Shown one piece after another: positions 24,926 to 33,208 of a DNA stretch of 64,000 nucleotides. The notes under the pieces are model-generated. The model searched no databases. It was not told the DNA's origin and worked only from the letters and a program-made list of their open reading frames with translations. Source of the stretch: Lacticaseibacillus casei DSM 20011 = JCM 1134 = ATCC 393 (GTDB lineage: Bacteria; Bacillota; Bacilli; Lactobacillales; Lactobacillaceae). The number at the start of each line of letters is the position of its first letter. Position 1 is the stretch's first letter. The position numbers and the translations under genes are program-made. The stretch covers positions 124,001-188,000 of the forward strand of contig NZ_AP012544.1 of NCBI RefSeq assembly GCF_000829055.1, read 5' to 3'.

Positions 24926-25306
24926 CTAGCGCTTGTGAGCCTTAATCCAAGGCTGGGCCTTTTCTTCGATCGCCTTATAAATCGCATCCATATCCGGATA
25001 ATCGCTAATCTCAAATACGAATTCATCAGGCTGATCATGAAAAGTCAGTTTATTGTTTAAAATGATATTCAACTGATCAAACTGATTGTCACCGGTATCT
25101 TTGCGGATCTGATACGTGAAAAACGCCGCTTCATAGTTTTGAACGTTGTCGGGTTCTTCATATAAGACTTCCATGAACTGATGCTCGGTTCGATAGTTAT
25201 CTTTTTTTAATTTGTCCCACAAAGCTTGATATTGCTGGTGCAAGTCAGTCAGCTGTGCATCGGTCAGTTGTTCGTTTTCCCTGATTTCTTTGCCGTCTAA
25301 TTCCAT
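24926..25306 (-). CDS. Unrecognised 126-aa acidic protein
   Basis: 126 aa, soluble, highly charged, with no family recognised. The N-terminal part (ENEQLTDAQLTDLHQQYQAL) looks helical. The middle holds QFMEVLYEEPDNVQNYEAAF and FTYQIRKDTGDNQFDQLNII, and the end VFEISDYPDMDAIYKAIEEK. Codon usage and length suggest a real gene; the ATG at 25306 is followed in frame by no better start. Monocistronic between two regions without obvious partners. Confidence 0.5.
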   Translation of the reverse strand: MELDGKEIRENEQLTDAQLTDLHQQYQALWDKLKKDNYRTEHQFMEVLYEEPDNVQNYEAAFFTYQIRKDTGDNQFDQLNIILNNKLTFHDQPDEFVFEISDYPDMDAIYKAIEEKAQPWIKAHKR

Positions 25307-25430
25307 TTTTTTCGCCTCTGAGTTTAGTTACCACTTCATTATCGAACTGTCGTCAGAGATTGTCAAAATGATTCTGGATTTTATCATCTCGTCTTACTGG
25401 TTGGCATAAGCACGCCTTAAACAAGCCATA

Positions 25431-26852
25431 TCAAAGGTGATGCGTGACGGTCAGGACATGCTGGGTATGTGCCCAGGCTTTTTGATTAGGAAAAGTGAGC
25501 AAGCCGCCGATCTGAACAATTAAATAAGTGAGCGAGAACCAGAAAAAGGCGAGGACGGCTTTTGGCGTGATCAGCCACTTGGAACCTTCCCAATTAGCAT
25601 CGTATAAAAACCCGGCAATCATGGGGATGAATCCTTCGAGCAAAATCAGCCAGTTGATCAATGTTATCGGTACGAAATAACTGCGATCGACATCGATGAG
25701 CCAGATTGGATGCAGACCAAGACTTGGCATCACAAGACTGATGACCCACGCGATGCCAAAGAAAGACGCGAGCAGATATTGAAAGTTTTGGCGCATGGAA
25801 AAGAGATAGCTAAGTTGATCCAAGTCACGCAAGTCGCCGGTTTTCAAAAAGTGATGCAATAACGGCACTAAATTGTGAAAGGCAGTATACCAATGTCCGC
25901 GACTCCACCGGAAACGTTGGGTCATGCTGGCGCGCAAATGATCCGGCTTTTCATCATAAATGCGGGCAAAATGATTCCAGCCCACGGTGCCGCCGCTTTC
26001 CACAATACGGATTTCCATTTCAAGATCTTCGGTTAAACTGTGTGAATGAAACCCGTGGTTAGCTTCCAGCCATTGACGCTCGACGACAAAGCCGGTTCCG
26101 CCGATGCTGTTGTCCAAACCCAGCCGATATTTACTGAGCTGAAAGAAGCGATTCATGGTCCAATAACTCATGGCGTAACCCAACGTCAGCAGCGTATTGT
26201 CATTTTTGCTATCAAGATAGGCCTGAATGGCGGTAAAGTGCTTTGCCTGATATTGGCTGTCCAATTCCCGTAAAAGGTTAGGGTCGGTGAAGTTGTCGGC
26301 ATCCAGCACCATTACCAAGTCGTATTGTTCCAAGGTGCCCGAGTCGGTCAGTTCATCCAATGCGTATTGGAGGCCGGCCGGTTTGCCGACGCCGACGCGC
26401 TGATAGCGTTGGCGTGATGTGTCGATCACCTGAACGCCCTGAGCCGCCGCAAGCGTCGTTGTTTGGTCAGTGGATTGATCGCTGACAACCACAATGTGAT
26501 AGGCCGCTTTCGGATAGTTGAGTTGCTGAAGGTGTTTCAAAGTGGCCGTGATAACGGCGGCTTCATTGTGTGCCGGAATGAAAATCAGAAATCGGCTCTT
26601 AGGCGCTACCAATGGATAATCCCGCCGTGCCTTGCCCCAGCCAAACAGCATCATAAACACATAATACATGGTCAGCAAAAGAACCCAGGTGCTGCTACTA
26701 ATCACAATCAAGAAAATCACGAAGCCGAAGTGATGAATAAACGGTAAAAAAGAATGACTGATACTGAACAGAATGAGGATAGGGCCACCAATGACAATCA
26801 ATAGGAACAAAACGAGGGCCCACGAATCCAACTTAGAAAAATGCTTAAACAT
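25431..26852 (-). CDS. Glycosyltransferase family 2, membrane-bound processive type
   Basis: 473 aa from the ATG at 26852 (AAGGGGG upstream). The longer frame to 26960 is read out of repeat copy 6 and is rejected. Two N-terminal membrane helices (WALVLFLLIVIGGPILILFS, FVIFLIVISSSTWVLLLTMY), then the GT-A catalytic domain: IFIPAHNEAAVI, VVVSDQSTDQT, VLDADNF (DxD), SLTEDLEMEIRI and QRFRWSRGHW (Q/RxxRW), then C-terminal membrane helices. This is the layout of processive synthases such as poly-N-acetylglucosamine or hyaluronan synthases; the polymer is unknown. It is alone, not in a visible polysaccharide cluster. Confidence 0.85.
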   Translation of the reverse strand: MFKHFSKLDSWALVLFLLIVIGGPILILFSISHSFLPFIHHFGFVIFLIVISSSTWVLLLTMYYVFMMLFGWGKARRDYPLVAPKSRFLIFIPAHNEAAVITATLKHLQQLNYPKAAYHIVVVSDQSTDQTTTLAAAQGVQVIDTSRQRYQRVGVGKPAGLQYALDELTDSGTLEQYDLVMVLDADNFTDPNLLRELDSQYQAKHFTAIQAYLDSKNDNTLLTLGYAMSYWTMNRFFQLSKYRLGLDNSIGGTGFVVERQWLEANHGFHSHSLTEDLEMEIRIVESGGTVGWNHFARIYDEKPDHLRASMTQRFRWSRGHWYTAFHNLVPLLHHFLKTGDLRDLDQLSYLFSMRQNFQYLLASFFGIAWVISLVMPSLGLHPIWLIDVDRSYFVPITLINWLILLEGFIPMIAGFLYDANWEGSKWLITPKAVLAFFWFSLTYLIVQIGGLLTFPNQKAWAHTQHVLTVTHHL

Positions 26853-26879
26853 ACTGACTACCCCCTTCGCGCTTTTCGG

Positions 26880-27002
26880 GTGAGCGTGAACTGGCGCAGT
26901 TAGGAGTCGGAGTATAAGTGGCCTTCGTCGTGATGGTCGGGTTTTGACCATTGCGACCAAGGTCCTTGTACGCAGACTCCTGCGCCGGTGAACGCGTTAT
27001 GG
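26880..27002 (-). repeat. Dispersed palindromic repeat, copy 6
   Basis: On the - strand: CCATAACGCGTTCACCGGCG ... GCGCCAGTTCACGCTCAC, just before the GT2 gene's ribosome binding site, the same orientation relative to the gene as copies 4, 5 and 9. Stems CCGGCGC / GCGCCAG (one wobble), AGGAGTC / GACTCCT. Confidence 0.85.
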
Positions 27003-27395
27003 TGAGCGCATTTTTCGGTGTCCCTTTTTATACCGATCACGCGCGGCTCCAATCCATTCGTACACTTAGAAAATCTCGCGCAGCATCGCCCTATTCAGGC
27101 AGACTTAGAGCGGACAATTTTCTCCCCCTTGTGTTGACGAACTTACCGAAAAAAGTAAAACGACTGAGCCAAAAAGATTGACTGATGACGCAAAGACCCT
27201 CTTCTTGGATGGCCTTAGATTAGCACGAAAACCTGATTGTCGAATTAGTTATGCTTGTGAACTAGTACACCATATCGACAAGTTGATTTGTGGTAAAATG
27301 AAGCGCTTGAAAATTGCGTTGACCGTGCGTACTTCATGACTAGGCACAAGGTGACGTCACGAGATTTTTGACCCGTTTTCACGTCAAGAATACGG
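27003..27395. other. Non-coding stretch upstream of rsmG with clustered CGTCA/TGACG dyads
   Basis: No believable gene. The last 150 bases contain GTGACGTCAC (a perfect 10-bp palindrome), TTGACCCGTTTTCACGTCAA and, inside the promoter region, CTTGACGGGTACGTGAAACC. The last is reminiscent of a parS site (TGTTTCACGTGAAACA) but too divergent to call. The first 250 bases show nothing recognisable. Confidence 0.4.
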
Positions 27396-27424
27396 TTGAG
27401 CACACGGCATTTTTACGTTACACT
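27396..27424 (+). promoter_or_regulatory. Promoter of rsmG-noc-parAB block
   Basis: TTGAGC (27396-27401), 17-base spacer, TACACT (27419-27424), about 60 bases before rsmG. The -10 overlaps the CTTGACGGGTACGTGAAACC dyad. Confidence 0.5.
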
Positions 27425-27483
27425 TGACGGGTACGTGAAACCTTGTTTGTTCCACAAAATCAATTAAAAAAACGGAGGCAGAC

Positions 27484-28215
27484 ATGGATCCAACAGCTTT
27501 TGTCCACGCTCTGGCTGATCACGGCATCGTCTTGGATGACCGCCAGCAGGATCAGTTCGCGGCTTATTACCAATATCTGATCAGCGAGAATGAGAAAATG
27601 AATCTGACGGGCATCACAGCTGAAGGGGACGTCTACCTCAAGCACTTCTATGACTCATTGACCTTAGGCTTGGTGCTGCCTGAATTACAGAGCCAGCCGT
27701 TATCGCTTTGTGATGTCGGCGCCGGTGCGGGGTTTCCGTCAATTCCACTCAAAATCGCGTTTCCGCAGTTAAAAATCACGATTGTCGACTCCTTGCAAAA
27801 ACGGATTGGTTTCTTAGCGCGGTTAACGACGCGCCTGGAGCTGGCAGATGTTCAGTTATTCCATGATCGTGCCGAAACTTTTGGCGCAAAAAAATCAGCG
27901 CATCGTGGTCAATTTGATCTGGTGACGGCGCGGGCAGTTGCAGCGCTCAACGTTCTAGCTGAACTGTGCCTGCCACTGGTGAAGCCACAAGGGCGATTTG
28001 TGGCCATGAAGGCTGCCGCAACCGCAGAGGAACTCATCGCCGCCAAGCCGGCAATCGGTTTGCTGGGCGGCAAGTTAGTCCAGGATGCGGCGCTAACGCT
28101 TCCGGAAACCGGGGACACCCGGCATTTGCTGGTGATCGAAAAAGTGAAGGCAACACCAAATAAATACCCTCGTAAGCCGGGAGTGCCAAATAAACAACCA
28201 TTGGGAGGTGCATAA
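27484..28215 (+). CDS. rsmG: 16S rRNA (guanine527-N7)-methyltransferase RsmG
   Basis: 243 aa, the family length. SAM-dependent enzyme that methylates G527 of 16S rRNA. N-terminal helices end in [20 protein letters not shown]; the SAM-binding motif [17 protein letters not shown] is near 75-92, then [14 protein letters not shown] and [21 protein letters not shown] is seven bases before the ATG. First gene of the segregation block; rsmG next to noc/parAB is the usual Firmicutes origin-proximal arrangement. Confidence 0.95.
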   Translation: MDPTAFVHALADHGIVLDDRQQDQFAAYYQYLISENEKMNLTGITAEGDVYLKHFYDSLTLGLVLPELQSQPLSLCDVGAGAGFPSIPLKIAFPQLKITIVDSLQKRIGFLARLTTRLELADVQLFHDRAETFGAKKSAHRGQFDLVTARAVAALNVLAELCLPLVKPQGRFVAMKAAATAEELIAAKPAIGLLGGKLVQDAALTLPETGDTRHLLVIEKVKATPNKYPRKPGVPNKQPLGGA

Positions 28216-28218
28216 CGC

Positions 28219-29046
28219 GTGGCATTATCATTTTTTGACCATAAAAAGCCAAACGACGAGACCGTTGTGCAACAGTTGCCGCTAAACGCCATTACGCCGA
28301 ATCAATTTCAGCCGCGGAAGGTCTTTTCAGCTGATTCGATTCAGGAACTGGCGGCCACGATTAAAGAACACGGCTTGTTGCAGCCGATTATCGTGCGTGA
28401 ATATGCGCCTGACCAATATGAAATCATTGCCGGCGAGCGGCGTTATCGCGCGATGCAGTTGTTGGGATGGGTAAAAGCCCCGGCGATTGTCCAGAAGATG
28501 GACGATGATGAAAGTGCGTCCATGGCACTGGTAGAAAACCTGCAGCGTGAAGGCTTGAGTGCGATTGAAGAAGGCCAGGCGTATGTGGCTTTGATGAAGC
28601 TCAACCAGTTAACCCAAGGCGCTTTGGCACAGCAGCTGGGAAAGAGTCAGGCGTTTGTCGCCAATAAGATCCGGTTGCTGAAATTGGATGCACCGGTGCA
28701 AGAAGCTATTATGAAAGGCCTCATCAGCGAGCGGCATGGGCGGGAATTGCTGAAGCTTGGTGATGATCAACAGGCACAGGCATTGCATCAAATTGTGGCC
28801 GACAAATTGACGGTGAAGGAAACATCGGCTTTGGTTAATGAATGGCTAAGACCTAAGAAGCCGGAAAAAAAGCCGAAGCCAAAAGTACGCCGGTCAGCGG
28901 TTAGCCACGATACCCGCGTTGCATGGAATACACTGAAACGTTCAGTCAAAATGATTCGCGATACCGGAATGAAGGTCACGGCCAAAGAAGAAGATACCGA
29001 TGACGCTTACCGCATGATTATCGAGATTCCAAAAGAGAAGAGATAG
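28219..29046 (+). CDS. noc: Nucleoid occlusion protein Noc
   Basis: 275 aa, GTG start at 28219 (GGGAGGTG upstream), 3 bases after the rsmG stop. ParB-family: NAITPNQFQPRKVFSADSIQ, the CTPase/arginine patch GERRYRA near 75, then the helix-turn-helix TQGALAQQLGKSQAFVANKI near 133. It is distinguished from ParB by lying directly behind rsmG and before parA, and by its amphipathic N-terminus (ALSFFDHKK), which in Noc contacts the membrane. It prevents septum assembly over the nucleoid. I could not find a consensus Noc-binding site in the window. Confidence 0.9.
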   Translation: MALSFFDHKKPNDETVVQQLPLNAITPNQFQPRKVFSADSIQELAATIKEHGLLQPIIVREYAPDQYEIIAGERRYRAMQLLGWVKAPAIVQKMDDDESASMALVENLQREGLSAIEEGQAYVALMKLNQLTQGALAQQLGKSQAFVANKIRLLKLDAPVQEAIMKGLISERHGRELLKLGDDQQAQALHQIVADKLTVKETSALVNEWLRPKKPEKKPKPKVRRSAVSHDTRVAWNTLKRSVKMIRDTGMKVTAKEEDTDDAYRMIIEIPKEKR

Positions 29047-29055
29047 GGGGAGCTC

Positions 29056-29823
29056 ATGACACATATCATCGCTGTCGCCAATCAAAAAGGCGGGGTTGGC
29101 AAGACCACAACGACCATTAATTTGGGGGCCTGTCTGGCAAACCTTGGGAAGAAAGTCCTCATTGTCGACGTTGATGCCCAAGGCAATGCTACAAGTGGGG
29201 TGGGCGTTCAAAAAGCCCAAGTTGAAAAGGATATTTACGATGTTTTGGTCAACGAAGATCCGATTACCGAAGCCATTTTGCCAACCAAACATAAAAATTT
29301 AGCCATTGTTCCTGCGACCATCCAGTTGGCCGGTGCCGAAATCGAGTTAACCAGTCAAATGGCCCGGGAAATGCGCTTGAAACTGGGGCTTCATCCGATC
29401 GAGGATCAGTACGACTACATTTTGATTGATTGCCCGCCTTCATTGGGGCAGCTTTCAATTAATGCGTTTACGGCGAGTGATTCGATTCTGATTCCGGTTC
29501 AAAGTGAGTATTATGCATTGGAAGGCCTGAGCCAGTTGCTTAACACGGTTCGACTTGTTCAAAAACATTTCAATCCGAATCTGGCGATTGAAGGGGTTCT
29601 GCTGACCATGTATGATGCCCGCACGAACCTTGGCGCGCAGGTGATCGATGAAGTGCGCAAGTATTTTGGCGATAAAGTATATGCAACCGTGATTCCGCGG
29701 ATTACCCGATTGGCTGAGGCGCCGAGTTACGGTTTGCCAATCGTGGATTTTGATCCAAAATCGCGCGGATCCGAAGTTTACGAGGCTTTAGCCAAGGAGG
29801 TGCTGGCTGCTCATGGCGAATAA
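29056..29823 (+). CDS. parA: Chromosome partitioning ATPase ParA (Soj)
   Basis: 255 aa. Deviant Walker A NQKGGVGKTTTTINL at residues 9-23, Walker A' IVDVDAQGNATSG near 37 and Walker B YILIDCPPSLGQL near 118: a standard Soj ATPase that moves the origin with ParB. GGGGGAG precedes the ATG. It overlaps parB by 11 bases, so the two are translationally coupled. Confidence 0.95.
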   Translation: MTHIIAVANQKGGVGKTTTTINLGACLANLGKKVLIVDVDAQGNATSGVGVQKAQVEKDIYDVLVNEDPITEAILPTKHKNLAIVPATIQLAGAEIELTSQMAREMRLKLGLHPIEDQYDYILIDCPPSLGQLSINAFTASDSILIPVQSEYYALEGLSQLLNTVRLVQKHFNPNLAIEGVLLTMYDARTNLGAQVIDEVRKYFGDKVYATVIPRITRLAEAPSYGLPIVDFDPKSRGSEVYEALAKEVLAAHGE

Positions 29824-30685
29824 GAATAGTAAGGGATTAGGCCGCGGCATTGACGCCATTTTCAAAGATTTTGAAAGTCCTGATCTGAGTGCTAACAATA
29901 CCGTTGAGGAACTGCCACTGGTCGATATCCGGCCGAACCCGTATCAACCGCGAAAAACCTTTGATCAAGAAGGCTTAAAAGAACTGGCGGATTCCATCAA
30001 GCAAACCGGCGTTTTCCAGCCGATTATTGTGCGCAAAAGTGTTTCCGGTTATGAAATCATCACCGGTGAGCGGCGTTTTCGTGCGTCTAAGCTGGCTGGT
30101 AAGGAAACCATTCCGGCGATTGTCCGCGATTTCAACGATCCGGAAATGATGGAAATCGCAGTGCTGGAAAACCTGCAGCGCGAGGATTTGACTCCGTTGG
30201 ACGAAGCGCAGGCTTATGAGACGTTGATCAAACGCTTAAACCTGACGCAAGCGGAAGTTTCCGCACGGCTAGGCAAAAGTCGGCCATATATTGCCAACTA
30301 TTTGCGCTTGTTAACATTGCCGCAGCAAGTCAAGCAAATGCTCAGTGCCAATCAGCTCTCAATGGGACAGGCGCGAACCTTGTTGAGTCTCAAAGATAAG
30401 ACCAAGATGGTCAGTGTTGCCAAGAAGACCATTAGTGAGAATTTAACGGTTCGCCAACTTGAACGGCTAATCAATCAGATGAACGCCGGGACAAGTCGCT
30501 CGACATCGAAGGAAAAGCCTAAATCACCGTATGTTCGAGCAACCGAAAATCAGTTGGGCGAACGCTTCGGCACGAAAGTCAATATTAATGAAGGCAGTAA
30601 AGGCAAAGGCAAGATCGAAATTGATTTTACATCCGAGCAAGATCTCAATCGGATCTTAGCGATGCTTGACGTCAATATCGATTAG
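29813..30685 (+). CDS. parB: Chromosome partitioning protein ParB (Spo0J)
   Basis: 290 aa. N-terminal KGLGRGIDAIFKDF (ParA contact region); CTP-binding NPYQPRKTFDQEGLKELADS and GERRFRASKL; helix-turn-helix TQAEVSARLGKSRPYIANYL near 143; C-terminal dimerisation domain. The centromere-binding partner of the preceding ParA. The start at 29813 overlaps parA; AAGGAGG lies about 8 bases upstream inside parA. No perfect parS site was found in the window by eye. Confidence 0.95.
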   Translation: MANKNSKGLGRGIDAIFKDFESPDLSANNTVEELPLVDIRPNPYQPRKTFDQEGLKELADSIKQTGVFQPIIVRKSVSGYEIITGERRFRASKLAGKETIPAIVRDFNDPEMMEIAVLENLQREDLTPLDEAQAYETLIKRLNLTQAEVSARLGKSRPYIANYLRLLTLPQQVKQMLSANQLSMGQARTLLSLKDKTKMVSVAKKTISENLTVRQLERLINQMNAGTSRSTSKEKPKSPYVRATENQLGERFGTKVNINEGSKGKGKIEIDFTSEQDLNRILAMLDVNID

Positions 30686-30711
30686 CCAGCCAACACGCTG
30701 GAGGTAGACGA

Positions 30712-30903
30712 ATGTACCAATTACATGATCTGGTTCAAATGAAGAAGCCGCATGCATGTGGAATGAATAAATGGGAAGTCATTCGCCTAGGCGCCGACAT
30801 TAAAATTCGTTGCACCGGTTGCGGCCATATTGTCATGATGTCGCGCCGTGATTTTGAGAAGCGGCTCAAGAAAGTTTTAGGTCAAGCAGAACAGACAGAT
30901 TAA
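30712..30903 (+). CDS. DUF951 small zinc-ribbon-like protein
   Basis: 63 aa. Begins MYQLHDLVQMKKPHACGMNK and contains IKIRCTGCGHIVMMSRRDFE. The Cys pairs (one Cys in HACGMNKW, then CTGC) suggest metal binding. DUF951 is regularly found between parB and ychF in Firmicutes, as here; function unknown. CTGGAGG precedes the ATG, and the gap to ychF is 24 bases. Confidence 0.9.
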   Translation: MYQLHDLVQMKKPHACGMNKWEVIRLGADIKIRCTGCGHIVMMSRRDFEKRLKKVLGQAEQTD

Positions 30904-30927
30904 TCATAGAAAGTGTGAAATAAGCAA

Positions 30928-32034
30928 ATGGCTTTAACAGCAGGTATTGTCGGACTACCCAATGTCGGTAAGTCCACGCTTTTTAACGCAATCACAAAAG
31001 CAGGCGCCGAGATGGCCAATTATCCGTTTGCGACCATTGACCCCAATGTGGGGATGGTCGAGGTGCCGGATAAACGGTTGGCACGGATTGATGAATTAAT
31101 TCCGGCCAAGAAAATCATTCATACGACTTTTGAGTTCACGGATATTGCCGGAATCGTGAAAGGTGCTTCCAAAGGCGAGGGACTTGGTAACAAGTTTCTG
31201 GAAAACATTCGCCAGGTAGATGCGATCGTGCACGTTGTTCGGGCATTCGATGACGATAACATTACCAGTGTGACCGGCAAAGTCGATCCGTTGGAAGACA
31301 TGGCCACGATTAACATGGAACTGGCGATCGCCGATTTGGATTCGGTCAATAAACGCTATGCCAAAGTTGAAAAGGTTGCCCGGACCCAAACCAAAGATAA
31401 GGAAGCCCAGGCGGAGTTTAAAGTGTTGCAAAAGATCAAGCCGGTTCTTGAAGACGGCGGAATGGTGCGCAGCATTGACTTCGATAAAGATGAACAGAAG
31501 ATCGTCAAGGGCTTGTTCTTATTAACGAGTAAACCGGTGCTTTATGTCGCCAATATTGCTGAAGAAGCCATGGCCGATCCGGATTCCGTTGATTATGTCA
31601 AACAAATCAAAGCCGAAGCGGCTAAAGAAGGCGCCGAAGTGATTGCTATTTCGGCCAAGACCGAAGAGGAAATTGCCGAATTGGATGATGACGAGAAAGC
31701 CGACTTTCTGGCAGCAGAAGGTGTCGATGAATCCGGTTTGGATAAACTCATCAAGGCTAGCTACCATTTGCTGGGTTTAGCAACCTTCTTTACGGCGGGT
31801 GGCAAGGAAACCCGCGCGTGGACGTTTAAACGCGGCATGAAGGCGCCTCAAGTTGCCGGTATCATTCATTCGGATTTTGAGCGCGGCTTTATTCGAGCCG
31901 AGACGATGTCCTTTACGGATCTGGATAAGTACGGCTCCGTGCAGGCAGTCAAAGAAGCCGGACGCTATCGCTCTGAAGGTAAGGAATATCAAGTGCAAGA
32001 TGGGGATATCATTGAATTTCGGTTCAATGTTTAA
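30928..32034 (+). CDS. ychF: Redox-regulated ATPase YchF (Obg family)
   Basis: 368 aa. G1 GLPNVGKSTLFNAIT at 9-23, switch region ANYPFATIDPNVGMVEVPD, G3 DIAGIVKGASKGEGLGN, a coiled-coil insert around 130-200 and a C-terminal TGS-like domain ending DGDIIEFRFNV. YchF/OLA1 proteins bind ATP in preference to GTP and act in stress and ribosome-associated control. Standard member of this origin-proximal block. AAGTGTGAAATAAGC precedes the ATG: a weak ribosome binding site. Confidence 0.93.
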   Translation: MALTAGIVGLPNVGKSTLFNAITKAGAEMANYPFATIDPNVGMVEVPDKRLARIDELIPAKKIIHTTFEFTDIAGIVKGASKGEGLGNKFLENIRQVDAIVHVVRAFDDDNITSVTGKVDPLEDMATINMELAIADLDSVNKRYAKVEKVARTQTKDKEAQAEFKVLQKIKPVLEDGGMVRSIDFDKDEQKIVKGLFLLTSKPVLYVANIAEEAMADPDSVDYVKQIKAEAAKEGAEVIAISAKTEEEIAELDDDEKADFLAAEGVDESGLDKLIKASYHLLGLATFFTAGGKETRAWTFKRGMKAPQVAGIIHSDFERGFIRAETMSFTDLDKYGSVQAVKEAGRYRSEGKEYQVQDGDIIEFRFNV

Positions 32035-32089
32035 CGTGCAAGCCGAAAGCGCGCACGCGACGATGATGACTTTAAGATAGGAGTTACAC

Positions 32090-32884
32090 ATGGCAAAGAA
32101 GCAAGAAACGGACACGAATCAAACAGCGGACAGCGCTGCAGTTGATCAACAGCAGACTGCGGCATCGTCAGCGGCTGATACGCAGCAATCGGCAGCAACG
32201 GTGGCAAGCAAGAATGCCCATGTTAAACAGGAGCGACCAGCCACAACTGTACCGGAAATGATTGCAAGACTGACCAATAAGAACAACGAGTATGTCTTCA
32301 AGCTACGGCGTGAATTAAAAGACGGCGGTATGAGTGAGGCAGATGAGGAAGCCCTGCTCAAAACGATGCTGCCGGAAATGATTACCGCCCAACGGCAAGG
32401 CAAACCGGCCACGCAACTTTATGGGCCAGTCACAGTGAAGGCCAATGAAATTCTGCATACCCCGAAACCGGAACCTAAAAAGCCGCTGTGGTTATTGGTC
32501 GCCGATCAAGGTCTGTTTTTCATGGCCATTCTTGCGGCTGTCTTCGCCGTGATGACCTACATCAATCCGAAATCGCAGAACAACGCCAGCAATAGCTTTG
32601 CTTATCTTGTCATGTTAAGCCTCATGGCCGGTCTTTTCTTTGTGTATTACGCCGACTGGATGGAACGGGACAAGAAGAATCGCCGCAGTGCCTGGTTAGT
32701 GCTTGGTGGCGGGATTGTGTTGGTTCTTGCGGTTACCTTTATCGGTGGCGCCCTCATGATGCTTGACACACCATTCACCCGGGCAATGCCGTGGTATGTG
32801 GACGTAATCATCGCCGTTGTCGCGTATGGTTCCCACTGGCTTTTGCAACGGCGGTATCATCTCAAGAGCTTTTTCCGACGGTAG
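32090..32884 (+). CDS. DUF1129-family membrane protein
   Basis: 264 aa. The N-terminal ~55 residues are Gln/Ala/Thr-rich and disordered (DQQQTAASSAADTQQSAAT); a helical domain follows (TVPEMIARLTNKNNEYVFKL, RRELKDGGMSEADEEALLKT), then four membrane helices from about residue 135. This matches DUF1129 proteins next to ychF in lactobacilli. Function unknown. TAGGAG lies before the ATG; the 55-base gap to ychF suggests co-transcription. Confidence 0.75.
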   Translation: MAKKQETDTNQTADSAAVDQQQTAASSAADTQQSAATVASKNAHVKQERPATTVPEMIARLTNKNNEYVFKLRRELKDGGMSEADEEALLKTMLPEMITAQRQGKPATQLYGPVTVKANEILHTPKPEPKKPLWLLVADQGLFFMAILAAVFAVMTYINPKSQNNASNSFAYLVMLSLMAGLFFVYYADWMERDKKNRRSAWLVLGGGIVLVLAVTFIGGALMMLDTPFTRAMPWYVDVIIAVVAYGSHWLLQRRYHLKSFFRR

Positions 32885-32924
32885 TGGGTTGCGGTTTAAA
32901 ATAAGTTGAGTGGTTGATGATGGT

Positions 32925-32950
32925 CACCTCGATAGTGGGGTGGCTTTTTT
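32925..32950 (+). terminator. Rho-independent terminator of the segregation block
   Basis: CACCTC / GGGGTG stem followed by TTTTTT; repeat copy 7 begins four bases later. Confidence 0.7.
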
Positions 32951-32953
32951 GGT

Positions 32954-33077
32954 GTGAGCGTGAACCAGCCCGGTTAGAAGTCGGAGTGTAAGTGGCCTTG
33001 GTCGCAATGGCCCGGGCTTAGGCCATTGCGACCAAGGTCCTTACACGCAGACTTCTGGGCTGGCGAACGCGTTATGG
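32954..33077 (-). repeat. Dispersed palindromic repeat, copy 7 plus an extra right-end fragment
   Basis: Full-length. Its tip CCTTGGTCGCAATGGCC / GGCCATTGCGACCAAGG is a perfect palindrome, the least degraded copy. Stems CCAGCCC / GGGCTGG and AGAAGTC / GACTTCT. A second truncated right end (CTCCTAACCATGCCAGTTCA, 33086-33118) follows it. Confidence 0.88.
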
Positions 33078-33124
33078 TGAGCATGCTCCTAACCATGCCA
33101 GTTCACGCTCGCGCTCAAAAAAGT

Positions 33125-33153
33125 TTGACGCCTAGTTTTTTATCCGGTAAACT
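33125..33153 (+). promoter_or_regulatory. Promoter of the LPXTG surface protein
   Basis: TTGACG (33125-33130), exactly 17 bases, TAAACT (33148-33153), about 45 bases before the ribosome binding site GGGAGG. Confidence 0.65.
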
Positions 33154-33208
33154 TCATTTGAGATTAATCGTAATTATTACGCTTTAGAAAATTTGGGAGG
33201 TTTTTTGG

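Noticed and set aside
27396..27445. parS site at CTTGACGGGTACGTGAAACC
   Set aside because: Only about 10 of 16 positions match TGTTTCACGTGAAACA; ParB sites are usually much closer to consensus.
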